From CBDCUI01 sp965223115 (GTDB lineage: Bacteria; Pseudomonadota; Gammaproteobacteria; UBA4575), in contig OZ244982.1 in NCBI GenBank assembly GCA_965223115.1, positions 1,550,001-1,614,000 of the forward strand: 64,000 nt of DNA, written 5' to 3'. A program made the translations under genes and the position numbers. Below are positions 35,625 to 50,437 of this stretch, one piece after another. The notes under the pieces are model-generated. The model was given only the letters and a program-made list of their open reading frames with translations. It was not told the origin of the DNA and did not search any database. Numbering within the stretch: position 1 is the first letter of the stretch; every line of letters begins with the position of its first letter.

Positions 35625-36110
35625 TTATAACTTAGTTGGGTTTGGTGCACCACCATAGACTTCTTTAGGATCAAAGACTTTTTCAAATTCTTTAAATTCC
35701 ATTTCTATCGGCGCATCTTCCGGTGCACCACCTGTTTTAATCGCGCGATAAAAACATGAGCGATAACCCACATGACAACTTGCGTCCCCTGCTACTTCGA
35801 CGCGTAGCCAAACTGCATCTTGGTCATCATCAATACGTAACTCAACGATTTTTTGAATCAAACCACTTGTGGCCCCTTTATGCCACAAACATTCACGACT
35901 ACGACTCCAGTAATGAGCCTCACCTGTTTCAATCGTTTTTTCTAGTGCTTCTGCGTTCATATAACCTAGCATGAGCAATTCACCTGTAGCCGCTGCAGTA
36001 GTTACAGCAGGGATTAAACCATCCTCATCAAATTTTGGTGCCAATAGTTTACCTTCTTCAACTTCCTCAACTGACTCACGTTTACCAAACCATTTAAAAT
36101 GTGCGCTCAT
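35625..36110 (-). CDS. hisI: Phosphoribosyl-AMP cyclohydrolase
   Basis: 161 residues. LMLGYMNAEALEKTI, AHYWSRSRECLWHKGATSG and DASCHVGYRSCFYR carry the Zn/Mg-binding Cys and Asp residues of HisI. Third step of histidine synthesis. It lacks the C-terminal HisE domain, so it is a single-function enzyme, and the N- and C-terminal tails are longer than in minimal HisI. No other his genes are nearby. Confidence 0.93.
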   Translation of the reverse strand: MSAHFKWFGKRESVEEVEEGKLLAPKFDEDGLIPAVTTAAATGELLMLGYMNAEALEKTIETGEAHYWSRSRECLWHKGATSGLIQKIVELRIDDDQDAVWLRVEVAGDASCHVGYRSCFYRAIKTGGAPEDAPIEMEFKEFEKVFDPKEVYGGAPNPTKL

Positions 36111-36223
36111 AATAATTTTGCTTACCTTTCAAAATGGTAAGATTATACAGCTTCATGTATTCAAACTCGCCTATACTAGTTAGATAAGACCAATAATTAG
36201 ATAAGACCAATAAATTTCTAATA

Positions 36224-37267
36224 TTAAGAAGCTAAAATCGAGCTTAAATTCTCATTGATTAATTGAAAATCTTCCTCAAATAGGCCCAACATTGAAAAGT
36301 GGCCCATCAAAGAAGGAATCACAACTAGCTTACTATTGCTAATCATTTTTTGCTCATATTCACAGTCGCGTACAGGTATAAACATGTCTTCTTCAAATGC
36401 AATAACATGTGTCTTTGCAGATATCTTTTCAAGTGCTGCAGCTAAATTACCATTAGTATGAGTACTACAATTTCCTGTTTGCCATTTTCTAGCCTGTATT
36501 AACAGCGCATTTGGATCCATGGGTTTAAACCAAGCCTCCCAAAACCCTTCCAACATGGCATGCATACTGTCAAAACCTAGCCTTTCCCACAGCTGTTGCT
36601 TATAAAACTCTGTACTCAATCCCATCATCGCAAATACATGCGCCAAGCGCTTAAGACCCAACTCACAAGCATGCGGGCCTGAATAATTTCCCATTCCATA
36701 TGCCGGATCAGACAATAAAGCTTCACAAAAATTATCTACATATAAAAAATCGTGAGGCGTACATTTTGCTGTACCTGCTATAGGTACAGCACGTTTGACC
36801 ATATCTGGAAAACGAACTGCCCATTCATAGGTTTGCTGTGCTCCCATAGACCAACCTGTTACCAATTGCAGTTCGGATATACCAAACTGCTCGGTGAGCA
36901 AGCGATGTTGCGCAACCACATCGTCACCTATAGATATTGCCGGAAACCCAGACATGGACTGTGGTCCATCAATATTGTGTGGTGAAGTAGAAAGCCCGCC
37001 ACCAATTTGGTTGGGCAATATAATACAATACTTATTCGGATCTAGTGCTTTGCCAGAGCCTATATAATGCTCCATGTTTTTAGAGGTTCCCGAAAACATG
37101 ATAGTGAATAAAACAGCATTATCCTTGGCTTCATTTAGATGCCCATGGACCGCATAAGCAAGCTCTGCTTTATTTAGTACACCGCCTGATTCAAGCTGGA
37201 AATCACCTAGCTGAAAGAACTTATAAGGACCATGTTGGTCTTGAGTATAGTACTCGTTATCTAACAT
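36224..37267 (-). CDS. MetX-like alpha/beta hydrolase
   Basis: 347 residues. Nucleophile elbow GWSMGAQQ with Ser140, acid in AFEEDMFIPVRDC and His in LMGHFSMLG complete a catalytic triad. Layout and LPNQIGGGLSTSP place it in the homoserine O-acetyltransferase superfamily, but the typical MetX GGSMGG and substrate residues are not exact, so acetylation of homoserine is not assured. It diverges from the DUF3047 gene. Confidence 0.75.
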   Translation of the reverse strand: MLDNEYYTQDQHGPYKFFQLGDFQLESGGVLNKAELAYAVHGHLNEAKDNAVLFTIMFSGTSKNMEHYIGSGKALDPNKYCIILPNQIGGGLSTSPHNIDGPQSMSGFPAISIGDDVVAQHRLLTEQFGISELQLVTGWSMGAQQTYEWAVRFPDMVKRAVPIAGTAKCTPHDFLYVDNFCEALLSDPAYGMGNYSGPHACELGLKRLAHVFAMMGLSTEFYKQQLWERLGFDSMHAMLEGFWEAWFKPMDPNALLIQARKWQTGNCSTHTNGNLAAALEKISAKTHVIAFEEDMFIPVRDCEYEQKMISNSKLVVIPSLMGHFSMLGLFEEDFQLINENLSSILAS

Positions 37268-37319
37268 GTAGTTACTCTATAAATATTAAAACCCAAGCTT
37301 ACAATGAAAGGATTAGTCG

Positions 37320-37991
37320 ATGCTAAAAACCATAACAATTATTTTGCTTGCAGCTATAAGTCTATGGTCAATTTTAATAGTAGACAGCGTTGCTAAACTA
37401 CTTGATACAGGCATTATTAAAGTCGCTCTATTTTCTGCTAATGACTTAGAGGGATGGAAGAGCAAGTCATTTCATGGTGAAACTAAGTACAACTTTATCA
37501 CTGAAAATGATAAATCTTATCTTCAAGCCTATAGCATGCAATCTGCGTCGGCACTATATAAAAAGATTAAAATAGACATCCGTTCTACACCTTATTTGAA
37601 CTGGAGCTGGCGAGTTGATCAACCTTTGCCTCCTTTGCAGGAAATGGAAAAAAATGGAGATGATTATGCAGCCAGAGTTTATATCGTTTTTAAAACTGGA
37701 CTTACGCCACTTAGTGCGCGGGCACTAAATTATGTGTGGTCGAGCAATGATACTGTAGGGAAGTTTTGGCCAAATGCCTTTACCGAGCAAGCCATTATGA
37801 TACCTTTAAGATCTAAACAAGATGCCCCACATACCTGGCAATATGAAAAAGTTAATATTAAAGAAGATTTACTCCGATATTTTGATTCTTTACCAAAGTA
37901 TATAGTAGGAGTAGCCATCATGACTGATACAGACAATTCAAATAATAGCGCTATTGCTTCATATGGTGATATATATTTCTCTACAAATTAA
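37320..37991 (+). CDS. DUF3047 secreted protein
   Basis: 223 residues with an N-terminal hydrophobic segment (ITIILLAAISLWSILIV). The body reads LEGWKSKSFHGETKYNF, LNWSWRVDQPLPPL, DDYAARVYIVFKTGL, NYVWSSNDTVGKFWPN and MTDTDNSNNSAIASYGDIYF, the DUF3047 pattern. Probably periplasmic; function unknown. It precedes mnmH by 14 bp on the same strand. Confidence 0.85.
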   Translation: MLKTITIILLAAISLWSILIVDSVAKLLDTGIIKVALFSANDLEGWKSKSFHGETKYNFITENDKSYLQAYSMQSASALYKKIKIDIRSTPYLNWSWRVDQPLPPLQEMEKNGDDYAARVYIVFKTGLTPLSARALNYVWSSNDTVGKFWPNAFTEQAIMIPLRSKQDAPHTWQYEKVNIKEDLLRYFDSLPKYIVGVAIMTDTDNSNNSAIASYGDIYFSTN

Positions 37992-38005
37992 CAAATGAGA
38001 AATTA

Positions 38006-39106
38006 ATGCACATCATGCAACAACATATTAAGAACCACGGCAAATTATTTGTTAATAATATACCGCTGATGGATGTGCGTGCGCCTATAGAATTTAATCG
38101 CGGTGCATTTCCAAACTCAAAAAATTTGCCTATCATGGATGACCAGCAACGTGAGATCGTTGGTATTTGTTATAAGAGTCATGGACAAAAGCAAGCAATT
38201 GAAAAAGGTCATAAACTAATTCAAGGAAAAATTCGAGAAAAAAGAATCGCCTCCTGGGTTGAATTTACTAAGCAAAATCCAAATGGATATTTATATTGCT
38301 TTCGTGGCGGACTGCGTTCTCAGATTGCCCAACAATGGCTGCATGATGTAGGCATAGACTTTCCTTTAGTTAAAGGTGGCTACAAATCCTTACGTAATTT
38401 TTTATTGAATGAATTAGAAATTGCAGCACAACAGTGTTCATTTCAATTAGTTGGCGGTAAAACAGGCAGTGGCAAAACAATTCTGATTAAAAATTTAATA
38501 AACAGCGTAGATTTAGAAGCAGCTGCCCATCACCGTGGCTCAAGTTTTGGCAAACATGCCAAACAACAAAACAATCAAATCAATTTTGAAAATATACTAG
38601 CAACTGATTTTTTAAAATTAAGACATCAAAACTTTCAAAACTTAGTGTTGGAAGATGAGGCGCGCACAATTGGAAGAGTAGGAATTCCTAAAACTCTATT
38701 TGAAAAAATGCGTAAATCTCCAATTATCGTTATAGAAGAACCTTATGAAGCAAGGATTGAACGATTGCTTAACGAATACGTAGTCGAAATGCATAATGAA
38801 TTCGTGCATATAGAAAATGAAAAAAATGGCTTTGTATCTTTTTCAAACTATTTGCTAGATAGTTTAGAAAAAATTCAAAAAAGATTGGGTCCAGCTCGAT
38901 ATGGAGGGGTTCGCAAAACCATGCAGTCTGCTCTTATAAGCCAAGCTAAATCGGGTGCAGTAAATCAACACCGAGATTGGTTATCTGCAATTCTAGATAA
39001 TTACTATGACCCCATGTATGAAGACCAGTTAAACAAACGCAAAAAATTCATATGTTTTCGCGGCAACTACGATGACTGTCATGATTATTTAAGTCATTCC
39101 TTCTAG
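38006..39106 (+). CDS. mnmH: tRNA 2-selenouridine synthase
   Basis: 366 residues. N-terminal rhodanese domain with LMDVRAPIEFNRGAFP and catalytic Cys98 in YLYCFRGGLRSQ, then a P-loop GGKTGSGKT at about 150-158. It swaps sulfur for selenium at the wobble uridine of some tRNAs using selenophosphate; no selD is in the window. The 3' end overlaps that of uup by 18 bp on the opposite strand, so no terminator fits between them. Confidence 0.95.
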   Translation: MHIMQQHIKNHGKLFVNNIPLMDVRAPIEFNRGAFPNSKNLPIMDDQQREIVGICYKSHGQKQAIEKGHKLIQGKIREKRIASWVEFTKQNPNGYLYCFRGGLRSQIAQQWLHDVGIDFPLVKGGYKSLRNFLLNELEIAAQQCSFQLVGGKTGSGKTILIKNLINSVDLEAAAHHRGSSFGKHAKQQNNQINFENILATDFLKLRHQNFQNLVLEDEARTIGRVGIPKTLFEKMRKSPIIVIEEPYEARIERLLNEYVVEMHNEFVHIENEKNGFVSFSNYLLDSLEKIQKRLGPARYGGVRKTMQSALISQAKSGAVNQHRDWLSAILDNYYDPMYEDQLNKRKKFICFRGNYDDCHDYLSHSF

Positions 39107-40981
39107 CTCTACCCACCGCTGCATAGCATTTTCCAATTCATTTTGTGTTGCAGACAAATCATCCAATAATTTTTTAGTTTTATCATAAGATTGCTGATAA
39201 AAATCTGGTTTCTCAACTTCTTCTGTTAATGCTTGTATAGCTTTTTCCAAGTTTTCAATAACTATTGGTAATTCATCTAATTCACGTTGCAACTTGTAAC
39301 TAAGTTTTTTTGGCTTTAAATTATTATGAGATACTGTGCTTGCTATATCTGTTTGAGCCCTGCCTGTTCCTTTAGGCATATCCCCCACAAGCAATTGCTT
39401 GCCACGGCGTGCCCAATCTTGGTAACCACCGACATATTCTTGCAATGCGCCATTTTCTTCAAATACTAAAACACTAGTCACAACATTGTCTAAAAAGTTG
39501 CGATCATGACTCACTAAAATTAAAGTTCCTTGATATTCTACTAAACGTTGCTCTAATACCTCTAACATTTCCACATCCAAGTCATTTGTGGGTTCATCTA
39601 ATATCAATAAATTAGCTGGCTTGGTAAATAACTTAGCTAATATGACTCGATTACGTTCACCACCAGACAAAGCTTTCACAGGAGTCATCGCGCGCTTGGG
39701 GCTAAAAAGGAAATTCTTCAAGTAACCTATAACGTGTCGTGGTTTACCATTTAAATTTATGTAATCTTTTCCTTCTCCAATATTTTCAGCAATCGATTTA
39801 TCAAGCTCCAAATCCTGCCGTAATTGATCAAAATAACCAATTTCTAAATTTGCTCCTAATTTTACAATACCTGTGTCGGGCTTAATTTCGCCTAGCATAA
39901 TACGTAACAACGTGCTTTTACCCACACCGTTATTGCCTATCAATCCAATACGATCCCCTCTCTGCACTTTGAGTGTAAAATTCTTGATTAAAGTCTTATC
40001 GTTATAGCCATGTGACACATTACGTAGTGTTATTACTTTACGGCCTGACTTATCAGCCGACTCAATGTGAATACGTGCTTTCCCTTCGCGCTTCACACGC
40101 TTAGCACGCTCTTCACGCATGGCCATTAATGCTCTAACTCGACCTTCATTGCGCGTTCTTCTAGCCTTGATCCCTTGTCGAATCCACGCTTCTTCTTGCG
40201 CTAGCTTTTTATCAAACAATTTATTACTTATTAGCTCATCTTCTAACTTTTTTTCTTTGCGTTTTAGATAATTTGCATAATTACCTGGCCAGCTTGTTAA
40301 TTGCCCTCTATCTATCTCAACAATACGGGTAGCTAACTTTTGCAAAAATGTTCGATCATGTGTAATAAAAATTACACTACCTTGATAACCTCTTACTTGA
40401 TGCTCTAACCATTCAATCGTACTAATATCAAGGTGGTTCGTAGGCTCATCTAATAAAAGTAATTCTGGTTTTGAAACTAATGCTTTTCCTAGTGCAACTC
40501 TTCTACGCCATCCCCCAGATAGTTCGTTTAATGTTTGCTCAGCCGGTAGTTGTAACTGTGTCATGATGGTTTCAACACGTTGTTCTAATTGCCAACCACT
40601 GCTGGCATCAATTAATTGATGTAATTCTTCTAATTCACGTAAACCTTTTTCATCTAGGTTTTGTTTTGAAAGCTTATTAAATTTATCAATTATTTTTTGT
40701 TGTTCGATAAGCCCTTCTAAAATTACATCCTTAACTAATTTACCTGAACCACCTAACAAATTTTGTTCCAACTGACTGACACGCAAATTATTTTTCCATT
40801 GGATTTCACCATGGTCAGGCTGTAACTCACGCATGATCATCTTGAGCATGGATGATTTACCTGCTCCATTACGCCCAATTAAACAGACTCGCTCTTTTGC
40901 CTCTAGTGTAAAATTAGCATTAACTAAAAGAGGGGTTTCTCCAAATTCTAGAGAAACTTCATCGAAACGAACGAGATTCAT
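39089..40981 (-). CDS. uup: ABC-F ATPase Uup
   Basis: 630 residues, soluble, two ABC domains: GRNGAGKSS with LSGGWRRRVALGKAL, and GNNGVGKST with LSGGERNRVILAKL; LLDEPTNHLD and ILDEPTNDLD Walker B regions. The C-terminal ~80 residues form the coiled-coil DNA- or ribosome-binding tail typical for Uup. Works on ribosomes and affects transposon excision in E. coli. Confidence 0.93.
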   Translation of the reverse strand: MNLVRFDEVSLEFGETPLLVNANFTLEAKERVCLIGRNGAGKSSMLKMIMRELQPDHGEIQWKNNLRVSQLEQNLLGGSGKLVKDVILEGLIEQQKIIDKFNKLSKQNLDEKGLRELEELHQLIDASSGWQLEQRVETIMTQLQLPAEQTLNELSGGWRRRVALGKALVSKPELLLLDEPTNHLDISTIEWLEHQVRGYQGSVIFITHDRTFLQKLATRIVEIDRGQLTSWPGNYANYLKRKEKKLEDELISNKLFDKKLAQEEAWIRQGIKARRTRNEGRVRALMAMREERAKRVKREGKARIHIESADKSGRKVITLRNVSHGYNDKTLIKNFTLKVQRGDRIGLIGNNGVGKSTLLRIMLGEIKPDTGIVKLGANLEIGYFDQLRQDLELDKSIAENIGEGKDYINLNGKPRHVIGYLKNFLFSPKRAMTPVKALSGGERNRVILAKLFTKPANLLILDEPTNDLDVEMLEVLEQRLVEYQGTLILVSHDRNFLDNVVTSVLVFEENGALQEYVGGYQDWARRGKQLLVGDMPKGTGRAQTDIASTVSHNNLKPKKLSYKLQRELDELPIVIENLEKAIQALTEEVEKPDFYQQSYDKTKKLLDDLSATQNELENAMQRWVELEGMT

Positions 40982-41126
40982 AGTAAATTTTTATTACGAG
41001 TGGTAGTAATTTATTGCTATATTGCCGTTACAAGTATAGCCATCTAACTGGCATGCTTTACTTGATATAAGTATTATAGAAAACAAGAGTATAGAAGAAT
41101 TTATTATTTATTTTGTGGAGGAATTG

Positions 41127-41603
41127 ATGAACATTAAACTAAGCTTATCTATTTTAACTGCATGTATAATGCTTGTTGCCTGTTCACAAGAAGCACCCAA
41201 ACAGACAGTTTCTGCTGAACAAACCTTGTATGAAAGAATCGGTGGCAGACAAAAAGTTAAGGCTATTGTAGAGGATATCTGGAACAACCACAGTAAAAAT
41301 CCAATCGTTAAAGATCGTTTTGCAGCCAGCGACCCAGAATACGTTAAACAAAGAGTATTTGAAATATTCGCAGCGGCCACAGGCGCAACGAACGTAAAGT
41401 ACACAGGTAAAGATATGAAAACAGCTCATATGGGCATGAATATCAATGAAATGGAATTTAATGCCGTGGTAGATGATGTATTAGCCGCATGCGAAAAGCA
41501 CAAAGTCGGTCAACAAGAACGCAATGAAGTGTTAGCGATTCTTTGGTCCGTGCGCAAAGACATTGTCAACTCACATATCATTACAGATACATTAGTAAAT
41601 TAA
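41127..41603 (+). CDS. Lipoprotein truncated haemoglobin (group 1)
   Basis: 158 residues from ATG at 41127, chosen because GGAGGAATTG directly precedes it; a GTG four codons upstream is inside the ribosome site. Signal peptide ends LVAC, a lipobox. The mature part is a truncated haemoglobin: LYERIGGRQKVKAIVEDIW, VKDRFAASD, and TAHMGMNINEMEF with the probable proximal His. A membrane-anchored periplasmic globin would bind O2 or NO. Confidence 0.85.
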   Translation: MNIKLSLSILTACIMLVACSQEAPKQTVSAEQTLYERIGGRQKVKAIVEDIWNNHSKNPIVKDRFAASDPEYVKQRVFEIFAAATGATNVKYTGKDMKTAHMGMNINEMEFNAVVDDVLAACEKHKVGQQERNEVLAILWSVRKDIVNSHIITDTLVN

Positions 41604-41771
41604 GTTTAAAAAACTTTTTTTGTCAAAGGGAAAATCCACAAATAGATTTGAGGCTTTAGGGTATTAATGCCTGGCTGGCGAGCACATGGATGTGCGAGTG
41701 AGAGCCTGCCGAAAGGGACTTCGGCAAACCTAACAGTAACTACACTGCCCAAAAAGTATTCTGCCAAAATA
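41604..41771. repeat. Intergenic region with two hairpin-forming repeats
   Basis: GCACATGGATGTGC (41682-41695) and TGCCGAA / TTCGGCA (41707-41726) make two clear stems, preceded by ATTAATGCCTGGC, the same 13 bases that mark the 5S 3' end at 41811. The ATGGATG-centred palindrome resembles dispersed intergenic repeats of some marine gammaproteobacteria, but no second copy lies in this window. Confidence 0.4.
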
Positions 41772-41806
41772 AAAAAAGCTCCAACGTGAACCGCTAGAGC
41801 TTTTTT
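41772..41806. terminator. rRNA operon terminator (bidirectional)
   Basis: AAAAAAGCTC / GAGCTTTTTT stem (41772-41781, 41797-41806) with A and T tracts on both sides, just beyond the 5S 3' end. Confidence 0.85.
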
Positions 41807-41814
41807 AAAAATTA

Positions 41815-41934
41815 ATGCCTGGCAGTGTCCTACTCTCACACGGGGAAACCCCGCACTACCATCGGCGATACGCCGTTTCACTTCCGAGTTCGAGATGGGA
41901 TCGGGTGGTACCAACGCTCTATTGCCACCAGGCA
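41815..41934 (-). rRNA. 5S rRNA
   Basis: On the minus strand begins TGCCTGGTGGC and ends CACTGCCAGGCAT, with the conserved ACCCGATCCCATCTCGAACTC loop region. About 120 nt, the normal size. Last gene of the rRNA operon. Confidence 0.95.
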
Positions 41935-42041
41935 AACTGGTTCATGCAACGCATCCTTGCGTTAAACACGAATTCTTTGGAATCAACTAAGCATGTGTTT
42001 TGAAGTATTCGCTTACTACACTCAATTTGTTTGAGTGTTAT

Positions 42042-44932
<2,891 letters not shown>

Positions 44933-45380
44933 ATATAACCTCAAACAAACTGCTTCTGCTTGCTCTTTTGTGTGATTACTTTGTTGCACTCGTTCTTCAG
45001 TCAGTCATGTACGTTTCTGTACACTCCTTCCTTCATCACTCGTGCGTCTCGTACTCACAACAAAATTGCTACGCATAAACTTCAGTCATCTCAATTAGTT
45101 TCTTACCAACTCCTTTTGTAAAAGCGAGGCAAGCAGTACTAACCGAGCGTTGTTAATTTATTTAGCGTGTTTGGCTTACTAAAAAATTAACAGCGAGTTT
45201 ATATGCCTGAATAAACGACAAAACTTGAGATAAAACATTTATGTGATTTATCTATCGCCTAGTTGATTTCCAAATTTTTAAAAAACACTCTGGACATGTA
45301 TTCCAGAGAGTACTGAATAAATCAGTGCTAACTAATCTAAATAAAATCAGTTAGCACTAATCACTCGTCATCCATGTTAT
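44933..45380. other. tRNA-Ala to 23S spacer
   Basis: Transcribed spacer of the rRNA operon, about 450 bp, with no gene. It carries the upstream half of the 23S processing stem. Confidence 0.7.
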
Positions 45381-45456
45381 TGGTGGAGCCAGGCGGGATC
45401 GAACCGCCGACCTCCTGCGTGCAAGGCAGGCGCTCTCCCAGCTGAGCTATGGCCCC
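45381..45456 (-). tRNA. tRNA-Ala (anticodon TGC)
   Basis: 76 nt with encoded CCA: GGGGCCATAGCTCAGCTGGG, anticodon loop CTTGCAC, and GGTTCGATCCC T arm. Spacer tRNA of the operon. Confidence 0.97.
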
Positions 45457-45723
45457 TTCTGCATGCCTATTTTGTTTATTTTAGGTGTTGCTAAATTTGC
45501 TTACTTCGGTCACATACATTTGAGTATGCTCCCTTGCACGTAAATTTCACGCCTACTACTAAACAAAATATTCTACGCATCCGCCTAGTTCAAAAATTTC
45601 TTTCTTTACTTAGAAGCGTTATCCAATTCTAAATAAAATACTTTCGTTTCAGGTTAGGCAAATAATTGTGAAATGTATTACTTATATACATGAGCAATTA
45701 TTTAACACCACATGAAACGAAAG

Positions 45724-47904
<2,181 letters not shown>

Positions 47905-48092
47905 AAAAGTTTGCGCGAAATTAATCGCTATTTTTTTGATGCAATTCCTCAAGTTTCGTAAGTTACTTAAAGTTTTGCTTCATCTGATTCGTTATCACCC
48001 TTACTAAAGTAAGGCGCCTACAAAGCGCCCACACAAGTCATCTTTATATTGTTAAAAAACCACCTGGGCATAAATCCACAGGGCAACTAGTA

Positions 48093-48122
48093 AGTATATG
48101 TTTTTTATCCCATTTAAGTCAA
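48093..48122 (-). promoter_or_regulatory. rRNA operon promoter P2 candidate
   Basis: Minus strand TTGACT (48117-48122) and TATACT (48093-48098) separated by 18 bp, between P1 and the 16S gene. Confidence 0.6.
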
Positions 48123-48189
48123 CGAATGGGCAAAAAAATCCGCAACCAAATAAACTACTTTTAGTAGGATATTGTGTTGCGGAGCGCGC

Positions 48190-48217
48190 ATTATAGTGAC
48201 CTTCAAACAATGGTCAA
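48190..48217 (-). promoter_or_regulatory. rRNA operon promoter P1
   Basis: Minus strand TTGACC (48212-48217), 16-bp spacer, perfect TATAAT (48190-48195), followed by a GC-rich discriminator GCGCGCTCC as in stringently controlled rRNA promoters. Confidence 0.8.
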
Positions 48218-48533
48218 GTAAATACTGATGTAGATTTAATCAATACTTAATAACTATCCCTTTTGTGCCCATTGCATCAACCTCAAAATCCATAGCTGTT
48301 GCGACTAAAAAGGCTTACTGAAATTAGGAGGCTGTAGATTTAGCTACCTGACCATTGCCTATTATAAACTGAGGATAATGGCTTAGCTAAAATACAACAA
48401 CAAGCAAGACGAACAAAAAAGACAAGTTTTTAAAAACGTACAAATTCAAACAACTTTAAAAAATATAGGCATGGTATTGATCAGCTAACTTGTGGGCAGG
48501 TAACGCAGACCCGCTTGGCTGTCATAAGTAAAC
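48218..48533. other. Intergenic region upstream of the rRNA promoters
   Basis: No gene seen. Any upstream activating (UP/Fis-type) sequence for the rRNA operon would lie in its left part; its A/T tracts are compatible but not diagnostic. Confidence 0.4.
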
Positions 48534-48566
48534 AAAAAAGGCGCTGCATTATTCATACAGCGCCTC
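48534..48566 (-). terminator. Rho-independent terminator of the RTX/cupin gene
   Basis: AGGCGCTG / CAGCGCCT stem with an 11-base loop, followed on the minus strand by TTTTTTG. Lies 45 bp past the stop. Confidence 0.88.
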
Positions 48567-48610
48567 AACTAGCTTTCAGATATAGCTAAATTTTCCGTAT
48601 GTAAGTACGT

Positions 48611-50437
48611 CTATGGACAATTGATAAGCACTTCTCCGGAAAGACAAGTATCCGTACCGTCTCCACCGTCAAGCGTATCCGTTCCGCCTGCGCCAATTAA
48701 CTGGTCGTCACCTTCACGCCCAAACACTTTGTCGTCACCCGCACCGCCATTAAGACTGTCAACTGCAGAGCCTCCGACCAGGCAATCATCTCCACCCAAG
48801 CCCATTAGGGTAGACGCGCCAGTGGTCTCCGCGACCAGCAAATCCCTGCCTGAAGTTCCCGTTAAGGTGACGCCAGCGGTCTGCGGACCAACAATTTCAA
48901 TATTGTCCCAGAAAGTCACTGGTTGCCCACAAAGATCATCATAAACAGTTGGGGCAATATTCATGCATGTGTTGGCATATTCCGTGTTGTCTTGCGGATC
49001 GACCGTACCATCCCCTCCCATAGCTTGGGTATTGTCAATATCTTTCGGGAAAAAGGTTCCTTCATTAGGACGGGTTGTACGCGCCCAGGCGGCAAACTGA
49101 AAGCGTTGCCCGGTAAACATAGAGTGATTGGTCCGCCTATCCCAAAACACGACATCTCCGTTAGCCAGCTTTGTATACGTACCAGCAAGATTAGTGCTTA
49201 CTTGATTTTGCATATCTGCAAAGCGCCCAAACATGGGTGTTGAGGATGAAGTATTTGGCAATCCCGCCATGTAACTGTCGGTATCGTAAGTAGACCCCTC
49301 TTGGCCAGCGAGTACCATATCGCCCAATTTTTTATCCAGGGACATCGGATCTATAGGAATATAGATTTCTCTGGAAGTATGGCAGTGTGTCCCATAAGTA
49401 CCTGAGTCTGCGTCTACAGGCATAGGATTATTGGTCTGTTGACTCTGCATAGTAAGACCAAAACTGACTTGTAAAGGTGGTGCAGAAGCACCTTCTGTAG
49501 TCTTAAAGCCTTCATCATACTGTTCCGACAGCCAGGCTTGTTGCGCGGGCGATAAAAGATCGACAATGGCCTTGTAATATTCGTTCGCTCTCCAAACCCC
49601 GTTCGAATCTTGGGTATACATGCCCCTGGTATCGTAGAAACCAGACCCCAAACAAACGATGCAACCCCAGTTGTAGTAATCTCTGAATACATCCTTAAAT
49701 GCTGCTGGATGAGCAGTATAAGAGCCTAGCCCTTCGCGGAATTGGCGATACTTTTTGAGCTGGTAAGACCAGTTCCAGACCAGACGTGCGACCAAGCTGT
49801 CCGGAGGCAACAGCGTCCCGTTGGTGAAATTAAACCCAAAGGGGATATCTTCCGTTAGTGCTTTCATCCAGCTATAGGTGAACGCGTCCATACTGTCGCC
49901 ACCAGGCAATGGTAAACTGTATCCTGCTCTGATTCTGACCATTTGATCAAAGACCGAAGCGTAATGATTTCCATAATTTGTAGGAATGGGAAATTCTGCC
50001 CTTCCAGCATCAGGGGGCATAGCAGCTGAATTCGGTGCATCCGACGGATTATACAAGGCCTCAGGAGCAGGAGGCGGAGTAGGCGTAGCCGCGCTTAGAA
50101 AATCCTGCGGAGTACTTATAACATAGGTAGGAGTAATCGCGGGCTGGGGTCGCCAGCAGCATTCTCGCATCAACTTGGCACCCTCTTGGGGATCATTGAT
50201 TATCCTGGCCACTTCACGCGCGTGCAGTAAGCCCATATTATTTTGAACTGTGGTCGCACGTCCAATCTTCACCCGGTTCGAAGGGACATTGTCTGCTATT
50301 GCACCAAGCACTTCCCCATGGATTGAGATAAGTTGATCGACCTTGGATTTAATTTCCGCATGTACGGTTCCTGCTTGCATTAATAACACCAAAAAGATGC
50401 CTGCAAGCAATGATTTATAATTGCTATTTCGAATCAT
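48611..50437 (-). CDS. Secreted cupin (DMSP-lyase-like) protein with RTX repeats
   Basis: 608 residues. Sec signal peptide ending AGTVHA. After a helical N-terminal region comes a cupin core: GTHCHTSREIYIPI gives His351, His353, Glu357 and Tyr359, and GDVVFWDRRTNHSMF gives His438, then FAAWART. This metal set and order recall DMSP lyases of the DddL/DddQ group, which cleave dimethylsulfoniopropionate to DMS and acrylate. The last ~70 residues are RTX calcium-binding nonapeptides (GLGGDDCLVGG, NGGAGDDKVFG, GREGDDQLIG). A Sec signal together with RTX repeats is unusual. GAGGGGGTAAAACT precedes ATG. The gene is visibly richer in G+C than its neighbours, a sign of transfer. Cupin function is inferred only. 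Confidence 0.6.
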   Translation of the reverse strand: MIRNSNYKSLLAGIFLVLLMQAGTVHAEIKSKVDQLISIHGEVLGAIADNVPSNRVKIGRATTVQNNMGLLHAREVARIINDPQEGAKLMRECCWRPQPAITPTYVISTPQDFLSAATPTPPPAPEALYNPSDAPNSAAMPPDAGRAEFPIPTNYGNHYASVFDQMVRIRAGYSLPLPGGDSMDAFTYSWMKALTEDIPFGFNFTNGTLLPPDSLVARLVWNWSYQLKKYRQFREGLGSYTAHPAAFKDVFRDYYNWGCIVCLGSGFYDTRGMYTQDSNGVWRANEYYKAIVDLLSPAQQAWLSEQYDEGFKTTEGASAPPLQVSFGLTMQSQQTNNPMPVDADSGTYGTHCHTSREIYIPIDPMSLDKKLGDMVLAGQEGSTYDTDSYMAGLPNTSSSTPMFGRFADMQNQVSTNLAGTYTKLANGDVVFWDRRTNHSMFTGQRFQFAAWARTTRPNEGTFFPKDIDNTQAMGGDGTVDPQDNTEYANTCMNIAPTVYDDLCGQPVTFWDNIEIVGPQTAGVTLTGTSGRDLLVAETTGASTLMGLGGDDCLVGGSAVDSLNGGAGDDKVFGREGDDQLIGAGGTDTLDGGDGTDTCLSGEVLINCP

